Assembly (NCBI GenBank): GCA_021158735.1
Contig: JAGGUC010000082.1
Coordinates: 1-13,294 of the forward strand
Length of the DNA stretch: 13,294 nucleotides
Direction: 5' to 3'
From: Desulfurococcales archaeon
GTDB lineage: Archaea > Thermoproteota > Thermoprotei_A > Sulfolobales > NBVN01
Made by a program: the position numbers and the translations under genes. Position 1 is the first letter of the stretch; the number at the start of each line of letters is the position of its first letter. Under the pieces are notes generated by a model, which was not told the origin of the DNA, searched no databases, and saw nothing but the letters and a program-made list of their open reading frames with translations. Shown piece by piece: positions 6,696-13,294 of this stretch.

Positions 6696-8101
6696 TTCTT
6701 AATTACCTTCGACATAGCCTGAAAAGCTAGTCTAGCTCTTAGCTCTGACCTACCCAGCTTATTAAGTGCCTCATCAACTCTTTTGGGTGATGCAATAATC
6801 ACGTACCTCCGCCTCAGCTCATCTATTTCTGAAGCCAGCATCTCCTGCCTCACCCACTGCCCGTAAATCAGCCCTCTTCCAAGGAGCTTAAATAACTCCC
6901 GCCTTAAGTCATGTGTTATCTTACCTGGTGCTTCAAAAACTAGTGGAGTGCCAGGCAATGGAAGGAAGACATGTGCATGCACCCGTGCACCCAGCCCAAT
7001 GACCCTAGCCATATGGTTTATAGTCTCTCTGCAGTCTTCGGCGGTTTCCCCCGGCAATCCAAAGATGTAGTCCACATCGACTCCGAAGCCGTACTGCCTC
7101 AACAACGCAACAGCGTTAAGTACGTCATCTGCAGAGTGGGACCTCCCGATAAGCTTCAGTACCCTATCCGACCCTGATTGAGCACCTATTATTATTCTCT
7201 TATTATCTACATTATCCCTGATCAGCTTGATCACCTCTATCTCAACAAAGTCAGGTCTGACTTCACTAGGAAACGAACCCAGGTACACTCTCCCTCCACG
7301 TTTCCTAACCTCCTGAAGAGCTGTCACGAGCTCCTCAAGCGCACTATAGTTCACGCTGGAACCCATGCTTCCATAACCAAAGCTGTTAGGGGATATGAAT
7401 CGTATGTCTCTTAGCCCCTTCTTGATTAGTTCTAGGGCATAGTAAGTTAGGCTGCCAATTCCCCTGTGTCTTGGCCTTGTACCAAACATGTAGCTTACCT
7501 GGCAGTACTTGCACGCGAACGGACATCCTCTAGTAATTTCTATAGGTCCTAGGAAGCCATACTTCAGGGAGAAAGGAGGGTATTCATTAAGGTCTATGGA
7601 GTCAGGCCTACCATTTAAGACTACTTTCTCACCATCCCAAAACGCAGTGCCATGTACCTTCAATGGATCGCCTTCACCAACTATAGCTCTTATGAACTCC
7701 GTAAATGATCTCTCAGATTCGCTTAAGAAAGCGATATCAAATCCTAGGGATATTAATGAGCCGTAAGGGTCCCCCGTAGCGTGCGGCCCTCCTACAACTG
7801 TGATAGCTCCTATTTTCCTCGCACTTTCCACTACATTTCTAATATCACCTAGCAGGAGGGGCAGTTGAGTCGACATTAAAGATACAGCTACAATCACTAA
7901 CTCGTACTTGCTCCTCAGGCTAGCATTCAACATGTTGTGGAGTTCGCGTAGACCACTAATCATAATCCTGATCTCTTCATCAATTCCCTCTTTTTCCAGC
8001 GCACCCAGTAGCGCGGCAATGCTGTACTTGTTCCACTTTGTGTATCCGAATAATAGGAGGACTTTCCTCGTACCTACCACCACTGTCGTGTTTGTCACCA
8101 A
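6692..8101 (-). CDS. Radical SAM protein with B12-binding-like N-terminal domain (MJ_1487-like)
   Basis: This is a 469-residue radical SAM enzyme that resembles the archaeal B12-binding/radical SAM MJ_1487 group; its substrate is unknown. An N-terminal Rossmann-like B12-binding domain spans about 12-145, with VVGGPHATG at 102-110. The radical SAM core begins at ITRGCPFACKYCQ, where Cys193, Cys197 and Cys200 bind the 4Fe-4S cluster; an FGTRPRHR segment follows at 206-213. Further core motifs are GAQSGSDRVLK at 306-316 and DYIFGLPGET at 344-353. I do not see the DxHxxG cobalamin-ligand motif, so B12 binding is uncertain. The C-terminus has no recognisable extra cluster. The TTG at 8101 gives the longest frame; GTG at 8083, behind a GGTGA at 8095-8099, would remove six residues. 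It is transcribed divergently from hypC. Confidence 0.88.
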   Translation of the reverse strand: MVTNTTVVVGTRKVLLLFGYTKWNKYSIAALLGALEKEGIDEEIRIMISGLRELHNMLNASLRSKYELVIVAVSLMSTQLPLLLGDIRNVVESARKIGAITVVGGPHATGDPYGSLISLGFDIAFLSESERSFTEFIRAIVGEGDPLKVHGTAFWDGEKVVLNGRPDSIDLNEYPPFSLKYGFLGPIEITRGCPFACKYCQVSYMFGTRPRHRGIGSLTYYALELIKKGLRDIRFISPNSFGYGSMGSSVNYSALEELVTALQEVRKRGGRVYLGSFPSEVRPDFVEIEVIKLIRDNVDNKRIIIGAQSGSDRVLKLIGRSHSADDVLNAVALLRQYGFGVDVDYIFGLPGETAEDCRETINHMARVIGLGARVHAHVFLPLPGTPLVFEAPGKITHDLRRELFKLLGRGLIYGQWVRQEMLASEIDELRRRYVIIASPKRVDEALNKLGRSELRARLAFQAMSKVIKN

Positions 8102-8173
8102 AGCCCGCCGTTCACATCATTGCCCGGCTCAGCTACGACCGCACCGTTCATCCACTTAGTAAAGTTGTTAGGT

Positions 8174-8185
8174 CTAAAATAAAAA
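8174..8185 (-). promoter_or_regulatory. Candidate promoter for the radical SAM gene
   Basis: On the minus strand this reads TTTTTATTTTAG, the most TATA-like stretch in the 188-bp divergent gap. It is about 75 nt from the start codon and would give a leader of about 45-50 nt. The rest of the gap between 8102 and 8173 is G/C-richer and holds no reading frame that I trust. Confidence 0.35.
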
Positions 8186-8233
8186 CTATTAATTTCCAGC
8201 GTACTTCAGACCCTAAAGCTCACAGACACTTTC

Positions 8234-8241
8234 TTATAAAG
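8234..8241 (+). promoter_or_regulatory. Candidate TATA box for hypC
   Basis: TTATAAAG lies 49-56 nt before the hypC ATG, predicting a transcript start near 8262 and a leader that includes the GGTGAGGTGG ribosome site at 8269-8278. A second A/T stretch, TTTAATATAAT at 8250-8260, is an alternative. Confidence 0.45.
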
Positions 8242-8289
8242 TTATAGGATTTAATATAATAGTATTCTGGTGAGGTGGGCGTTAGTACA

Positions 8290-8523
8290 ATGTGCTTGGG
8301 TATTCCAATGAGGATCGCGCGTGTGTGGAGTGAGGGTGAGTTAAAATTAGCTGAGGTAGAAGCTGGCGGCGTAAGAACTGAAGTGGATGTAAGTTTACTT
8401 GAGGATATTAGAGTAGGCGACTACGTCATAGTCCATGCAGGCATTGCTATCAGTAAGCTCGATGAGTCTGAGGCTAGGGAACTCATTAAGTTATTTAATG
8501 AAATAGCCAGTGAACTAAGTTAG
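8290..8523 (+). CDS. hypC: HypC/HupF, NiFe-hydrogenase maturation chaperone
   Basis: HypC is a small chaperone that works with HypD in assembling the Fe(CN)2CO group and then hands it to the hydrogenase large-subunit precursor. This copy is 77 residues, the usual size. It begins MCLGIPM; in the family Cys2 becomes the N-terminal functional cysteine after Met removal. For that reason I start at ATG 8290 and not at the in-frame GTG 8275, which would bury the cysteine. Further signatures are a VRTEVDVSLLEDI strand region at about 28-40 and VGDYVIVHAGIAI at 42-54. The ribosome site GGTGAGGTGG at 8269-8278 is about 11 nt upstream, slightly far. No hydrogenase or other hyp gene lies in the window, so this hypC stands apart from its partners here. 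It implies that the organism makes a NiFe hydrogenase. Confidence 0.93.
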   Translation: MCLGIPMRIARVWSEGELKLAEVEAGGVRTEVDVSLLEDIRVGDYVIVHAGIAISKLDESEARELIKLFNEIASELS

Positions 8524-8533
8524 AGGGACTGGG

Positions 8534-8541
8534 TTTTTAAG
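8534..8541 (+). promoter_or_regulatory. T-rich element between hypC and hel308 (TATA-like or terminator)
   Basis: TTTTTAAG occurs 11 nt after the hypC stop codon and about 55-60 nt before the hel308 ATG. It could be the hel308 TATA box, or part of a T-run terminator for hypC, since archaeal terminators can be simple T-runs. The sequence alone does not decide. A further candidate, CCTTTAAGAC, is at 8561-8570. Confidence 0.3.
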
Positions 8542-8594
8542 AAATAAGTAACCTGAACATACCTTTAAGACTACTTGCTGTGAGGTTTAACAGA

Positions 8595-10706
8595 ATGCCC
8601 TCACTGCTTAAGCCGATCGAGAACTTTAACTTGCCTAGTGAGGTAATCAGGGTTCTAAGAAGCAGGGGCATAAGGTATTTCACCCCGCCGCAGGCTGAGG
8701 CTCTGAGGCGTGGGGTTCTAGAGTTTAAGAATATGCTGGTAACTGCTCCCACAGCTAGCGGTAAGACACTAATTGCAGAGCTAGCCCTAGCTAACGCATA
8801 TTTGAGGGGAATGAAGGTCATATACGCCACACCACTAAAGACGCTGGCTAGCGAGAAATATGAGGAGTTTAGCTTGTGGCGTGACATAGGCGTAAAAGTA
8901 GGGATATCTACAGGTGATTTTGATGAACCAGGTGAGTGGTTAGGGCGGTATGATGTAGTAGTAGCCACATACGAAAGACTTGATTCCATCTTCAGGCTTA
9001 AGCCATCGTGGCTTAAGGACGTAGGCGTCATAATCATAGATGAGTTTCACACAATAGGTGATACGGATAGGGGGCCAATAGTAGAGCTACTGGCTGTTAG
9101 GGCTTTAAGGGAGGGAAAGCAGCTAATAGGGTTAAGTGCGACGGTCGGTAACCCGGGTGAGTTAGCTGAGTGGCTTAATGCAGAGTTAGTAGTTAGCGAC
9201 TGGAGGCCTGTCAGGCTGATCGAGGGATATTACAATAAGAGAAAAAAGAAAATTTTCTTTGAGGACGGAAGAGAGGAGGAGGTCTCAGGCAGCCTTCTCG
9301 ACTACGTTGCTGTGAGGGCTTTGAGGGAGAACTACCAGGTACTTATTTTCAGGCAGTCACGAAGTAGGGCTGAAGAAACTGCTAAAAAGTTAGCGAGATT
9401 AATGCCTGAGTCACTGGGGTACTACGATCTGATAGAGAAGCTTAAGAGCCGTGGTGCCCCGAACTCGGAAGTTAGTGCTCTTGCTCCATTATTCAGAAGA
9501 GGTATTTCGTTCCACCATGCAGGGCTGTCCTTCGCTAGTCGCAGAACGATAGAAGAAGGATTTAGGGCTGGCTTTCTTAGGGTCGTAGTTGCAACCCCAA
9601 CTCTGGCGGCAGGGATCAACATGCCTGCTAGGCGGGTCATCATATTTACTAGGAGGTACGAGTCCGGATACATGAAGCCAATATCAATTGCCGAGTATAA
9701 GCAGATGGCTGGTAGGGCTGGGAGGCCGCAGTACGACCCATACGGTGAGGCCGTAGTAGCTGATGCCAGGAGTGAGGAGGAGGGGTGGAGGTACGTTAAG
9801 GGCGTTCCGGAGGATGTCAAGTCAGCCTTAGTAAATACCCGGGCAATGAGAATACATACATTGTCACTTATAGCATCAGGTTATGTGGTGAATATGAGGG
9901 AGTTAATGGAGGTAATGGAATCAACACTAGCGTTTAAGCAGCTAGCTTCACTACTTAGTGATGAAGCTATAGAGTACACTATCGATCAGCTGGTAAGTAT
10001 GGAGATGGTGAAAATTGAGAGGGAACGCCTTACAGCTACTCCATTAGGGAGTTATGTGAGCAAGCTCTACATAGACCCTCTCACAGCACTCGTAATTATT
10101 GATGACCTAAAGAAACAGCAGAGCGTACCAAACATATACTATTTAGTGCTAACAGCAATGACACCTGATTTCGAGAGAGTTAGAATTACTAAGTACAGAA
10201 CACTAGCGGAGGAAATGGAGGCAGCACTAGATAATGGCGAAATACCTGAACCTAGGTTTGGCTTAGATTACTATGACCTCCTAAGGGCGTACAAGGCTGG
10301 AAGAATACTACATGCATGGATCGAGGAAGTTGATGAAGACCAGATACTTGAGCGTTTCGGCGTAGGTGCTGGCGACTTACACAATATAGTTGAGACTGCT
10401 TCATGGCTAGTATATGCAGCATCAAGAGTGTGCCGCATCTATGGACTGAGGGAGCACTCACGTAGACTTAATGTACTCGCACACAGAGTAAAACATGGTG
10501 TTAAGGAAGACGCACTAGACCTAGTCAAGGTGAGAGGTATTGGAAGGATTAGAGCACGCATTCTGGTCATGAACAACATAAGGTCCTTGGAAGACCTGGC
10601 TGCAACAGACCCACTACGAATATCTAAATTGCCTACATTTGGAGAGACCTTAGCTAGAGAGATTGTTAAGGAAGCACGTGAGCTAGTAAGGAAAACAGCA
10701 ATTTAA
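8595..10706 (+). CDS. hel308: Hel308 (Hjm) Ski2-family DNA helicase
   Basis: Hel308 is a 3'-5' superfamily 2 DNA helicase that acts on stalled or branched replication forks. Counting from ATG 8595 (703 aa), the motifs are in order: Q-motif-like FTPPQAEAL 29-37, Walker A APTASGKT 51-58, ATPLKTLASEKYEEF 78-92, STGDFDE 105-111, VATYERLD 123-130, DEFH 149-152, GLSATVGN 179-186, IFRQSRS 251-257, HHAG 307-310, ATPTLAAGINMP 333-344 and QMAGRAGR 370-377. A winged-helix and ratchet region follows, and a helix-hairpin-helix pair ends the protein (VRGIG at 646-650, LPTFG at 679-683). Length fits the family. The start is set by GTGAGGT at 8580-8586, 8 nt before the ATG; the GTG at 8580 is in frame but is itself part of that site. 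The gene ends 16 bp from the opposing pheT. Confidence 0.95.
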   Translation: MPSLLKPIENFNLPSEVIRVLRSRGIRYFTPPQAEALRRGVLEFKNMLVTAPTASGKTLIAELALANAYLRGMKVIYATPLKTLASEKYEEFSLWRDIGVKVGISTGDFDEPGEWLGRYDVVVATYERLDSIFRLKPSWLKDVGVIIIDEFHTIGDTDRGPIVELLAVRALREGKQLIGLSATVGNPGELAEWLNAELVVSDWRPVRLIEGYYNKRKKKIFFEDGREEEVSGSLLDYVAVRALRENYQVLIFRQSRSRAEETAKKLARLMPESLGYYDLIEKLKSRGAPNSEVSALAPLFRRGISFHHAGLSFASRRTIEEGFRAGFLRVVVATPTLAAGINMPARRVIIFTRRYESGYMKPISIAEYKQMAGRAGRPQYDPYGEAVVADARSEEEGWRYVKGVPEDVKSALVNTRAMRIHTLSLIASGYVVNMRELMEVMESTLAFKQLASLLSDEAIEYTIDQLVSMEMVKIERERLTATPLGSYVSKLYIDPLTALVIIDDLKKQQSVPNIYYLVLTAMTPDFERVRITKYRTLAEEMEAALDNGEIPEPRFGLDYYDLLRAYKAGRILHAWIEEVDEDQILERFGVGAGDLHNIVETASWLVYAASRVCRIYGLREHSRRLNVLAHRVKHGVKEDALDLVKVRGIGRIRARILVMNNIRSLEDLAATDPLRISKLPTFGETLAREIVKEARELVRKTAI

Positions 10707-10722
10707 GAAGTGAAGTAGTAGT

Positions 10723-12375
10723 TTACTTAAATTCACTAATTAATTTACTTAAGTTCAGCTCACCTACAACCAAGGGCCACACAAGCCTATACTTGACCAG
10801 GTACTCAGGGTGTACCTCACCCAATATACCAACCTCACTGCCACTAACCACTACCTTAGCTGTCCTACCCTTAATGAATACTTCATGCTCGCCCTGCCTC
10901 AATTCATAGTTTATCCCTAGGGCGGTCAAGAGTGACTTAATGGTAACTAAGCCGTCAGTCAAGGTCACGTTATCACCATACACAGCGAAGCCCAAGTACC
11001 GCTGACTCACATAAGCTCCATCATCAGTTACTTTAACTACATCCCCGACTTCAAAGATCTTAAGCTGCTGATGGAGGTCAGCGTTCTCAATAACCGATAA
11101 AAGCAGAGACGGTATCATTGAGTTCCTTACTGCCGAGTAGGTTTTCATTTTAGGATTAGCTAGTTTTACGTAAGCCTCCGGACTGATGTCCGCAAGGAGT
11201 TCTGAATTCACTAGCATGAAATTAACCACCTCCTCAAATCCCAGACCCATCATCAAGTCCCTTATAATCGAAGAGAAGTACTCAATAGGACTCACTCCGC
11301 CAAAATGAGTGGGTGGAAGTACTTCAGCAGGCAGTCTCTCATATCCATAGACAATGGTGATATCCTCAATGAGATCGACCTCACCAATTACATCAACTCT
11401 ATATGGTGGAACCCAGACTTTTAATGTGTCAGTGTCTTCCTTCTCTATTAGATACCCCATCCTAGGAAGCATATCTCTGACTTCATTGAAGTTCAATTTG
11501 ATCCCTACTAGGCTCTCTATATTGCGTAGCTTTAGGTCAATTACTGACCCCTCAAGCTTAGGTGCTAGGTCAATTACCTCACCGTTGCGTCCTAATACCT
11601 TGGCGGACTCAATGATTGCACCTCCCCTACCTCCTCTCTCGGCTACTGACGTAGTAATTATATTCAGCACCTTAGCCATGAGTTGAGGCTCAGTACCTGT
11701 AACATCTATCAAGACGTTCTTCGTGTCTTCAGTAACTTTGTTGTCATCACAATTAATTATTGGCGGAAATGACAGAACTTCACCCTCCGAGTCCCGGAGC
11801 AGAGGGTACTTACTCTTTTTCACTAAGTGAGCATACTTTAAGCCTTTTTCGGTTTTCTTCAGTATGTCATCAAGGGCCATAGTTACTGACTCGTTTAAGG
11901 GTCTGAATTCAGCATTTCTTACTTCAACGTACCTTATAGGAGGCTTAACTTTATCTAAGTCATAGAGTCCTATTGAAACAAACTCACGGTCACCGCAGTA
12001 GGTAAGGTGTAGCTTCTCTTGCAACTGGAATAACTGCCTTATGGACTCATCGTCCAGCTCAACATTTCTGACTATAGCTATGAAAGCGTAAGGTCTGTAA
12101 TCTGGGGCATTACTTACATCTAAGTATATGTCTGAGTGGCTGACCGCATATTTCGAAGGGCTCCTAACCCCCAGAACAAACGACAACGCCCTACTGAGAC
12201 CTTCAGCAGAGAACAGATCGGGTCTATCATGTGAAGCTTCATAAATTACTGTGTCTTCACTCAGCTCCTCCACCTCAGCTTTCAGTGCAGTAAATAAGTT
12301 GCTTAATGTGCTAATACTCAATTCCTCCTTAACTAGTCTGGCAAGATCCCATAACTTTACTTCAACTACAGGCAT
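10723..12375 (-). CDS. pheT: Phenylalanyl-tRNA synthetase beta subunit (archaeal type)
   Basis: This is the beta subunit of the alpha2-beta2 enzyme that charges tRNA-Phe; it carries the editing site that hydrolyses Tyr-tRNA-Phe. The 550 residues are the normal archaeal/eukaryotic-type length, which lacks the bacterial N-terminal tRNA-binding EMAP-like domain. Recognisable parts are SHDRPDLFSAEGLSRAL at 48-64, the B3/4 editing region ending near FPPIIN at 203-208, a B5 domain at about 282-348 with DLIEDITIVYGYERLP at 334-349, and an inactive class II catalytic-like domain with IFEVGDVV at 440-447 and GILGEVHPEYL at 516-526. The ATG overlaps the pheS stop by one base (TAATG), with GGTGA inside pheS 7 nt upstream. 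Expression is therefore tied to pheS, suiting a 1:1 complex. Confidence 0.96.
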   Translation of the reverse strand: MPVVEVKLWDLARLVKEELSISTLSNLFTALKAEVEELSEDTVIYEASHDRPDLFSAEGLSRALSFVLGVRSPSKYAVSHSDIYLDVSNAPDYRPYAFIAIVRNVELDDESIRQLFQLQEKLHLTYCGDREFVSIGLYDLDKVKPPIRYVEVRNAEFRPLNESVTMALDDILKKTEKGLKYAHLVKKSKYPLLRDSEGEVLSFPPIINCDDNKVTEDTKNVLIDVTGTEPQLMAKVLNIITTSVAERGGRGGAIIESAKVLGRNGEVIDLAPKLEGSVIDLKLRNIESLVGIKLNFNEVRDMLPRMGYLIEKEDTDTLKVWVPPYRVDVIGEVDLIEDITIVYGYERLPAEVLPPTHFGGVSPIEYFSSIIRDLMMGLGFEEVVNFMLVNSELLADISPEAYVKLANPKMKTYSAVRNSMIPSLLLSVIENADLHQQLKIFEVGDVVKVTDDGAYVSQRYLGFAVYGDNVTLTDGLVTIKSLLTALGINYELRQGEHEVFIKGRTAKVVVSGSEVGILGEVHPEYLVKYRLVWPLVVGELNLSKLISEFK

Positions 12376-13294
12376 TACTCACTCACCATATATGGAGCCT
12401 TCATAGAACGAATTATTCTTAGATTATTAGTGTAGAGGTTCCTTATGTCGTCTACACCCAGCACTAACATAGCTATTCTATCTATCCCTATCCCCCACGC
12501 AGCTACGTTATGACCTCTTAATCCGACAGCTTCAAGCACCTCAGGTCTGAACATGCCTCCTGGGAAGACCTCGATCCACCCGAGTCTAGGGTGCTTTATG
12601 TACCCCTCAATACTTGGCTCAGTGAATGGGAAGTAGGCTGGCCTAAACATCACTTCACCCAGGTTCAACCTCTTAGCGAACTCCTTGAAGAAGCCTATTA
12701 AGTGAGTGAAGGTCACTTTTCTACCAACGATTATCCCTTCAAGCTGATGAAACTCCATCAAGTGCGTCGGGTCCGGCGTGTCAGGCCTGAAGACTCGGTC
12801 CAGTGAGAAGGCCCTGTATTCCCCAGCACCCTGGCTGTAGATCGTTCTCATAGACACACATGTTGTGTGAGTTCTAAGTATTAATCTCAGGGCTCTCAGG
12901 GGGTTCCAACCGTACTTAAGCCTTGATTCATGGATGGCCTTAACCTTACTGACTAATTCCTCCCACTCCCTCCAAGGGCCTTTAGCCTCAACTACGTATA
13001 CGTCGGTCTCCTTTCTTGATGGGTGGTACTGCGGTACAAAGAGAACGTCAAAGTTCCACAGCTCGGTTTCTACGTGGGGTCCCTTCATTTCTTTAAATCC
13101 CATGGTGGTGACGATGTACCTAACATACTCGAGGAATTGTATGTAGGGGTGCTTTCTGATCGGGACCAGCTTGGGTACGTCAATACTCAAGTCAAATTCC
13201 TTGAACTCTGCCTCTCTCCATAAGCCACTTGATATTATCTCCGGTGTCAACCTAGTAACAACTACGGACTCCCTTATCAGTCCACTAGAGTATA
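12375..13294 (-). CDS. pheS: Phenylalanyl-tRNA synthetase alpha subunit, 5' end beyond window
   Basis: PheS is the catalytic subunit that activates phenylalanine and transfers it to tRNA-Phe. The frame is open to the right edge, so the TTG at 13250 is an internal Leu and the N-terminal winged-helix region is mostly outside. The visible segment just before it (TRLTPEIISSGLWREAEFKEFD) is typical of the end of that region. Counting from 13250, the class II core shows motif 1 near 45-65 ending in GPHVETELWNFD, HPSRKETD at 76-83, the THTTCVSMR segment at 127-135, FHQLEG at 167-172, the motif 2-like PAYFPFTEPSIEG at 204-216, and motif 3 AWGIGIDRIAML at 251-262. About 306 residues are visible of a probable 470-500. 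It forms an operon with pheT, whose ATG shares a base with this stop codon. Confidence 0.95.
   Translation of the reverse strand, partial: YSSGLIRESVVVTRLTPEIISSGLWREAEFKEFDLSIDVPKLVPIRKHPYIQFLEYVRYIVTTMGFKEMKGPHVETELWNFDVLFVPQYHPSRKETDVYVVEAKGPWREWEELVSKVKAIHESRLKYGWNPLRALRLILRTHTTCVSMRTIYSQGAGEYRAFSLDRVFRPDTPDPTHLMEFHQLEGIIVGRKVTFTHLIGFFKEFAKRLNLGEVMFRPAYFPFTEPSIEGYIKHPRLGWIEVFPGGMFRPEVLEAVGLRGHNVAAWGIGIDRIAMLVLGVDDIRNLYTNNLRIIRSMKAPYMVSE
12383..12387 (-). promoter_or_regulatory. Ribosome site for pheT inside the end of pheS
   Basis: GGTGA on the minus strand lies 7 nt before the pheT ATG and within the last codons of pheS. Together with the TAATG stop/start overlap it indicates translational coupling of the two synthetase subunits. 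Confidence 0.65.

Noticed and set aside
8275..8289. GTG at 8275 as hypC start
   Set aside because: HypC needs Cys as the second residue for function, which requires the ATG at 8290.
8580..8594. GTG at 8580 as hel308 start
   Set aside because: The GTG is part of the GTGAGGT ribosome site for ATG 8595 and has no good site of its own upstream.
8951..9050. DEFH in place of DEAH/DEVH in the helicase motif II (about nt 9039-9050) as sign of a different helicase
   Set aside because: All other motifs, the spacing and the C-terminal helix-hairpin-helix fit Hel308; the third position of motif II varies in Ski2-like helicases.
11354..11686. 110-residue plus-strand frame inside pheT
   Set aside because: It is antisense to the conserved B5 region of pheT and has no recognisable domain.
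12375..13294. PheS lacking its N-terminal tRNA-binding region
   Set aside because: The frame stays open to the window edge and the visible upstream residues match the end of the winged-helix region, so the gene is cut by the window, not truncated.
1..13294. CRISPR arrays, tRNA/rRNA genes, insertion sequences, toxin-antitoxin or defence genes
   Set aside because: I looked on both strands and saw no regularly spaced repeats, cloverleaf-like segments, transposase or integrase motifs, or small paired toxin-like genes.

Overview
The window reads as chromosomal housekeeping DNA of a thermophilic archaeon, most likely a member of the Thermoproteota (crenarchaeal side); I cannot name the species. 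The grounds are family content: ADP-forming acyl-CoA synthetase alpha subunit, archaemetzincin, Hel308 helicase, archaeal-type PheS/PheT, an MJ_1487-like radical SAM protein and archaeal MoaB/MoeA. Compact gene packing, ATG/GTG/TTG starts behind GGTGA/GGAGG-like ribosome sites and A/T-rich TATA-like boxes fit this. Twelve protein genes fill almost all of the 13.3 kb. The first and last are cut by the window edges. I see no tRNA, rRNA, CRISPR array, insertion sequence, integrase or defence island, and no gene-free stretch longer than about 190 bp.

Left part (1-3976, all +): the 3' part of a flippase-like membrane protein; then a SufT/MIP18 (DUF59) Fe-S assembly factor and a MoaB/MogA molybdopterin adenylyltransferase, which look translationally linked; then SurE phosphatase and the MoeA metal-insertion enzyme, also tightly linked. 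MoaB and MoeA catalyse consecutive last steps of molybdenum/tungsten cofactor synthesis. SufT and SurE may serve the same metallo-enzyme supply chain, but that is inference.

Middle (3956-8101): archaemetzincin (-) overlaps the end of moeA and is divergent from the ACD alpha-subunit gene (+), which overlaps a PHP-domain phosphoesterase gene (+). The PHP gene converges on, and overlaps by 4 nt, a radical SAM/B12-binding-like gene (-) of unknown reaction.

Right part (8102-13294): a divergent intergenic region, then hypC (NiFe-hydrogenase maturation chaperone) and hel308 on +. These converge on a pheT-pheS pair on - in which pheS (5' end off the window) precedes pheT and the two overlap by one base (TAATG).

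Several start codons were moved inward because a good ribosome site or a family constraint favours the internal start (moeA, hypC, hel308, amzA). The least understood items are the radical SAM protein, the PHP protein tied to the ACD alpha subunit, and archaemetzincin. I found no clear evidence of a wholly new system.
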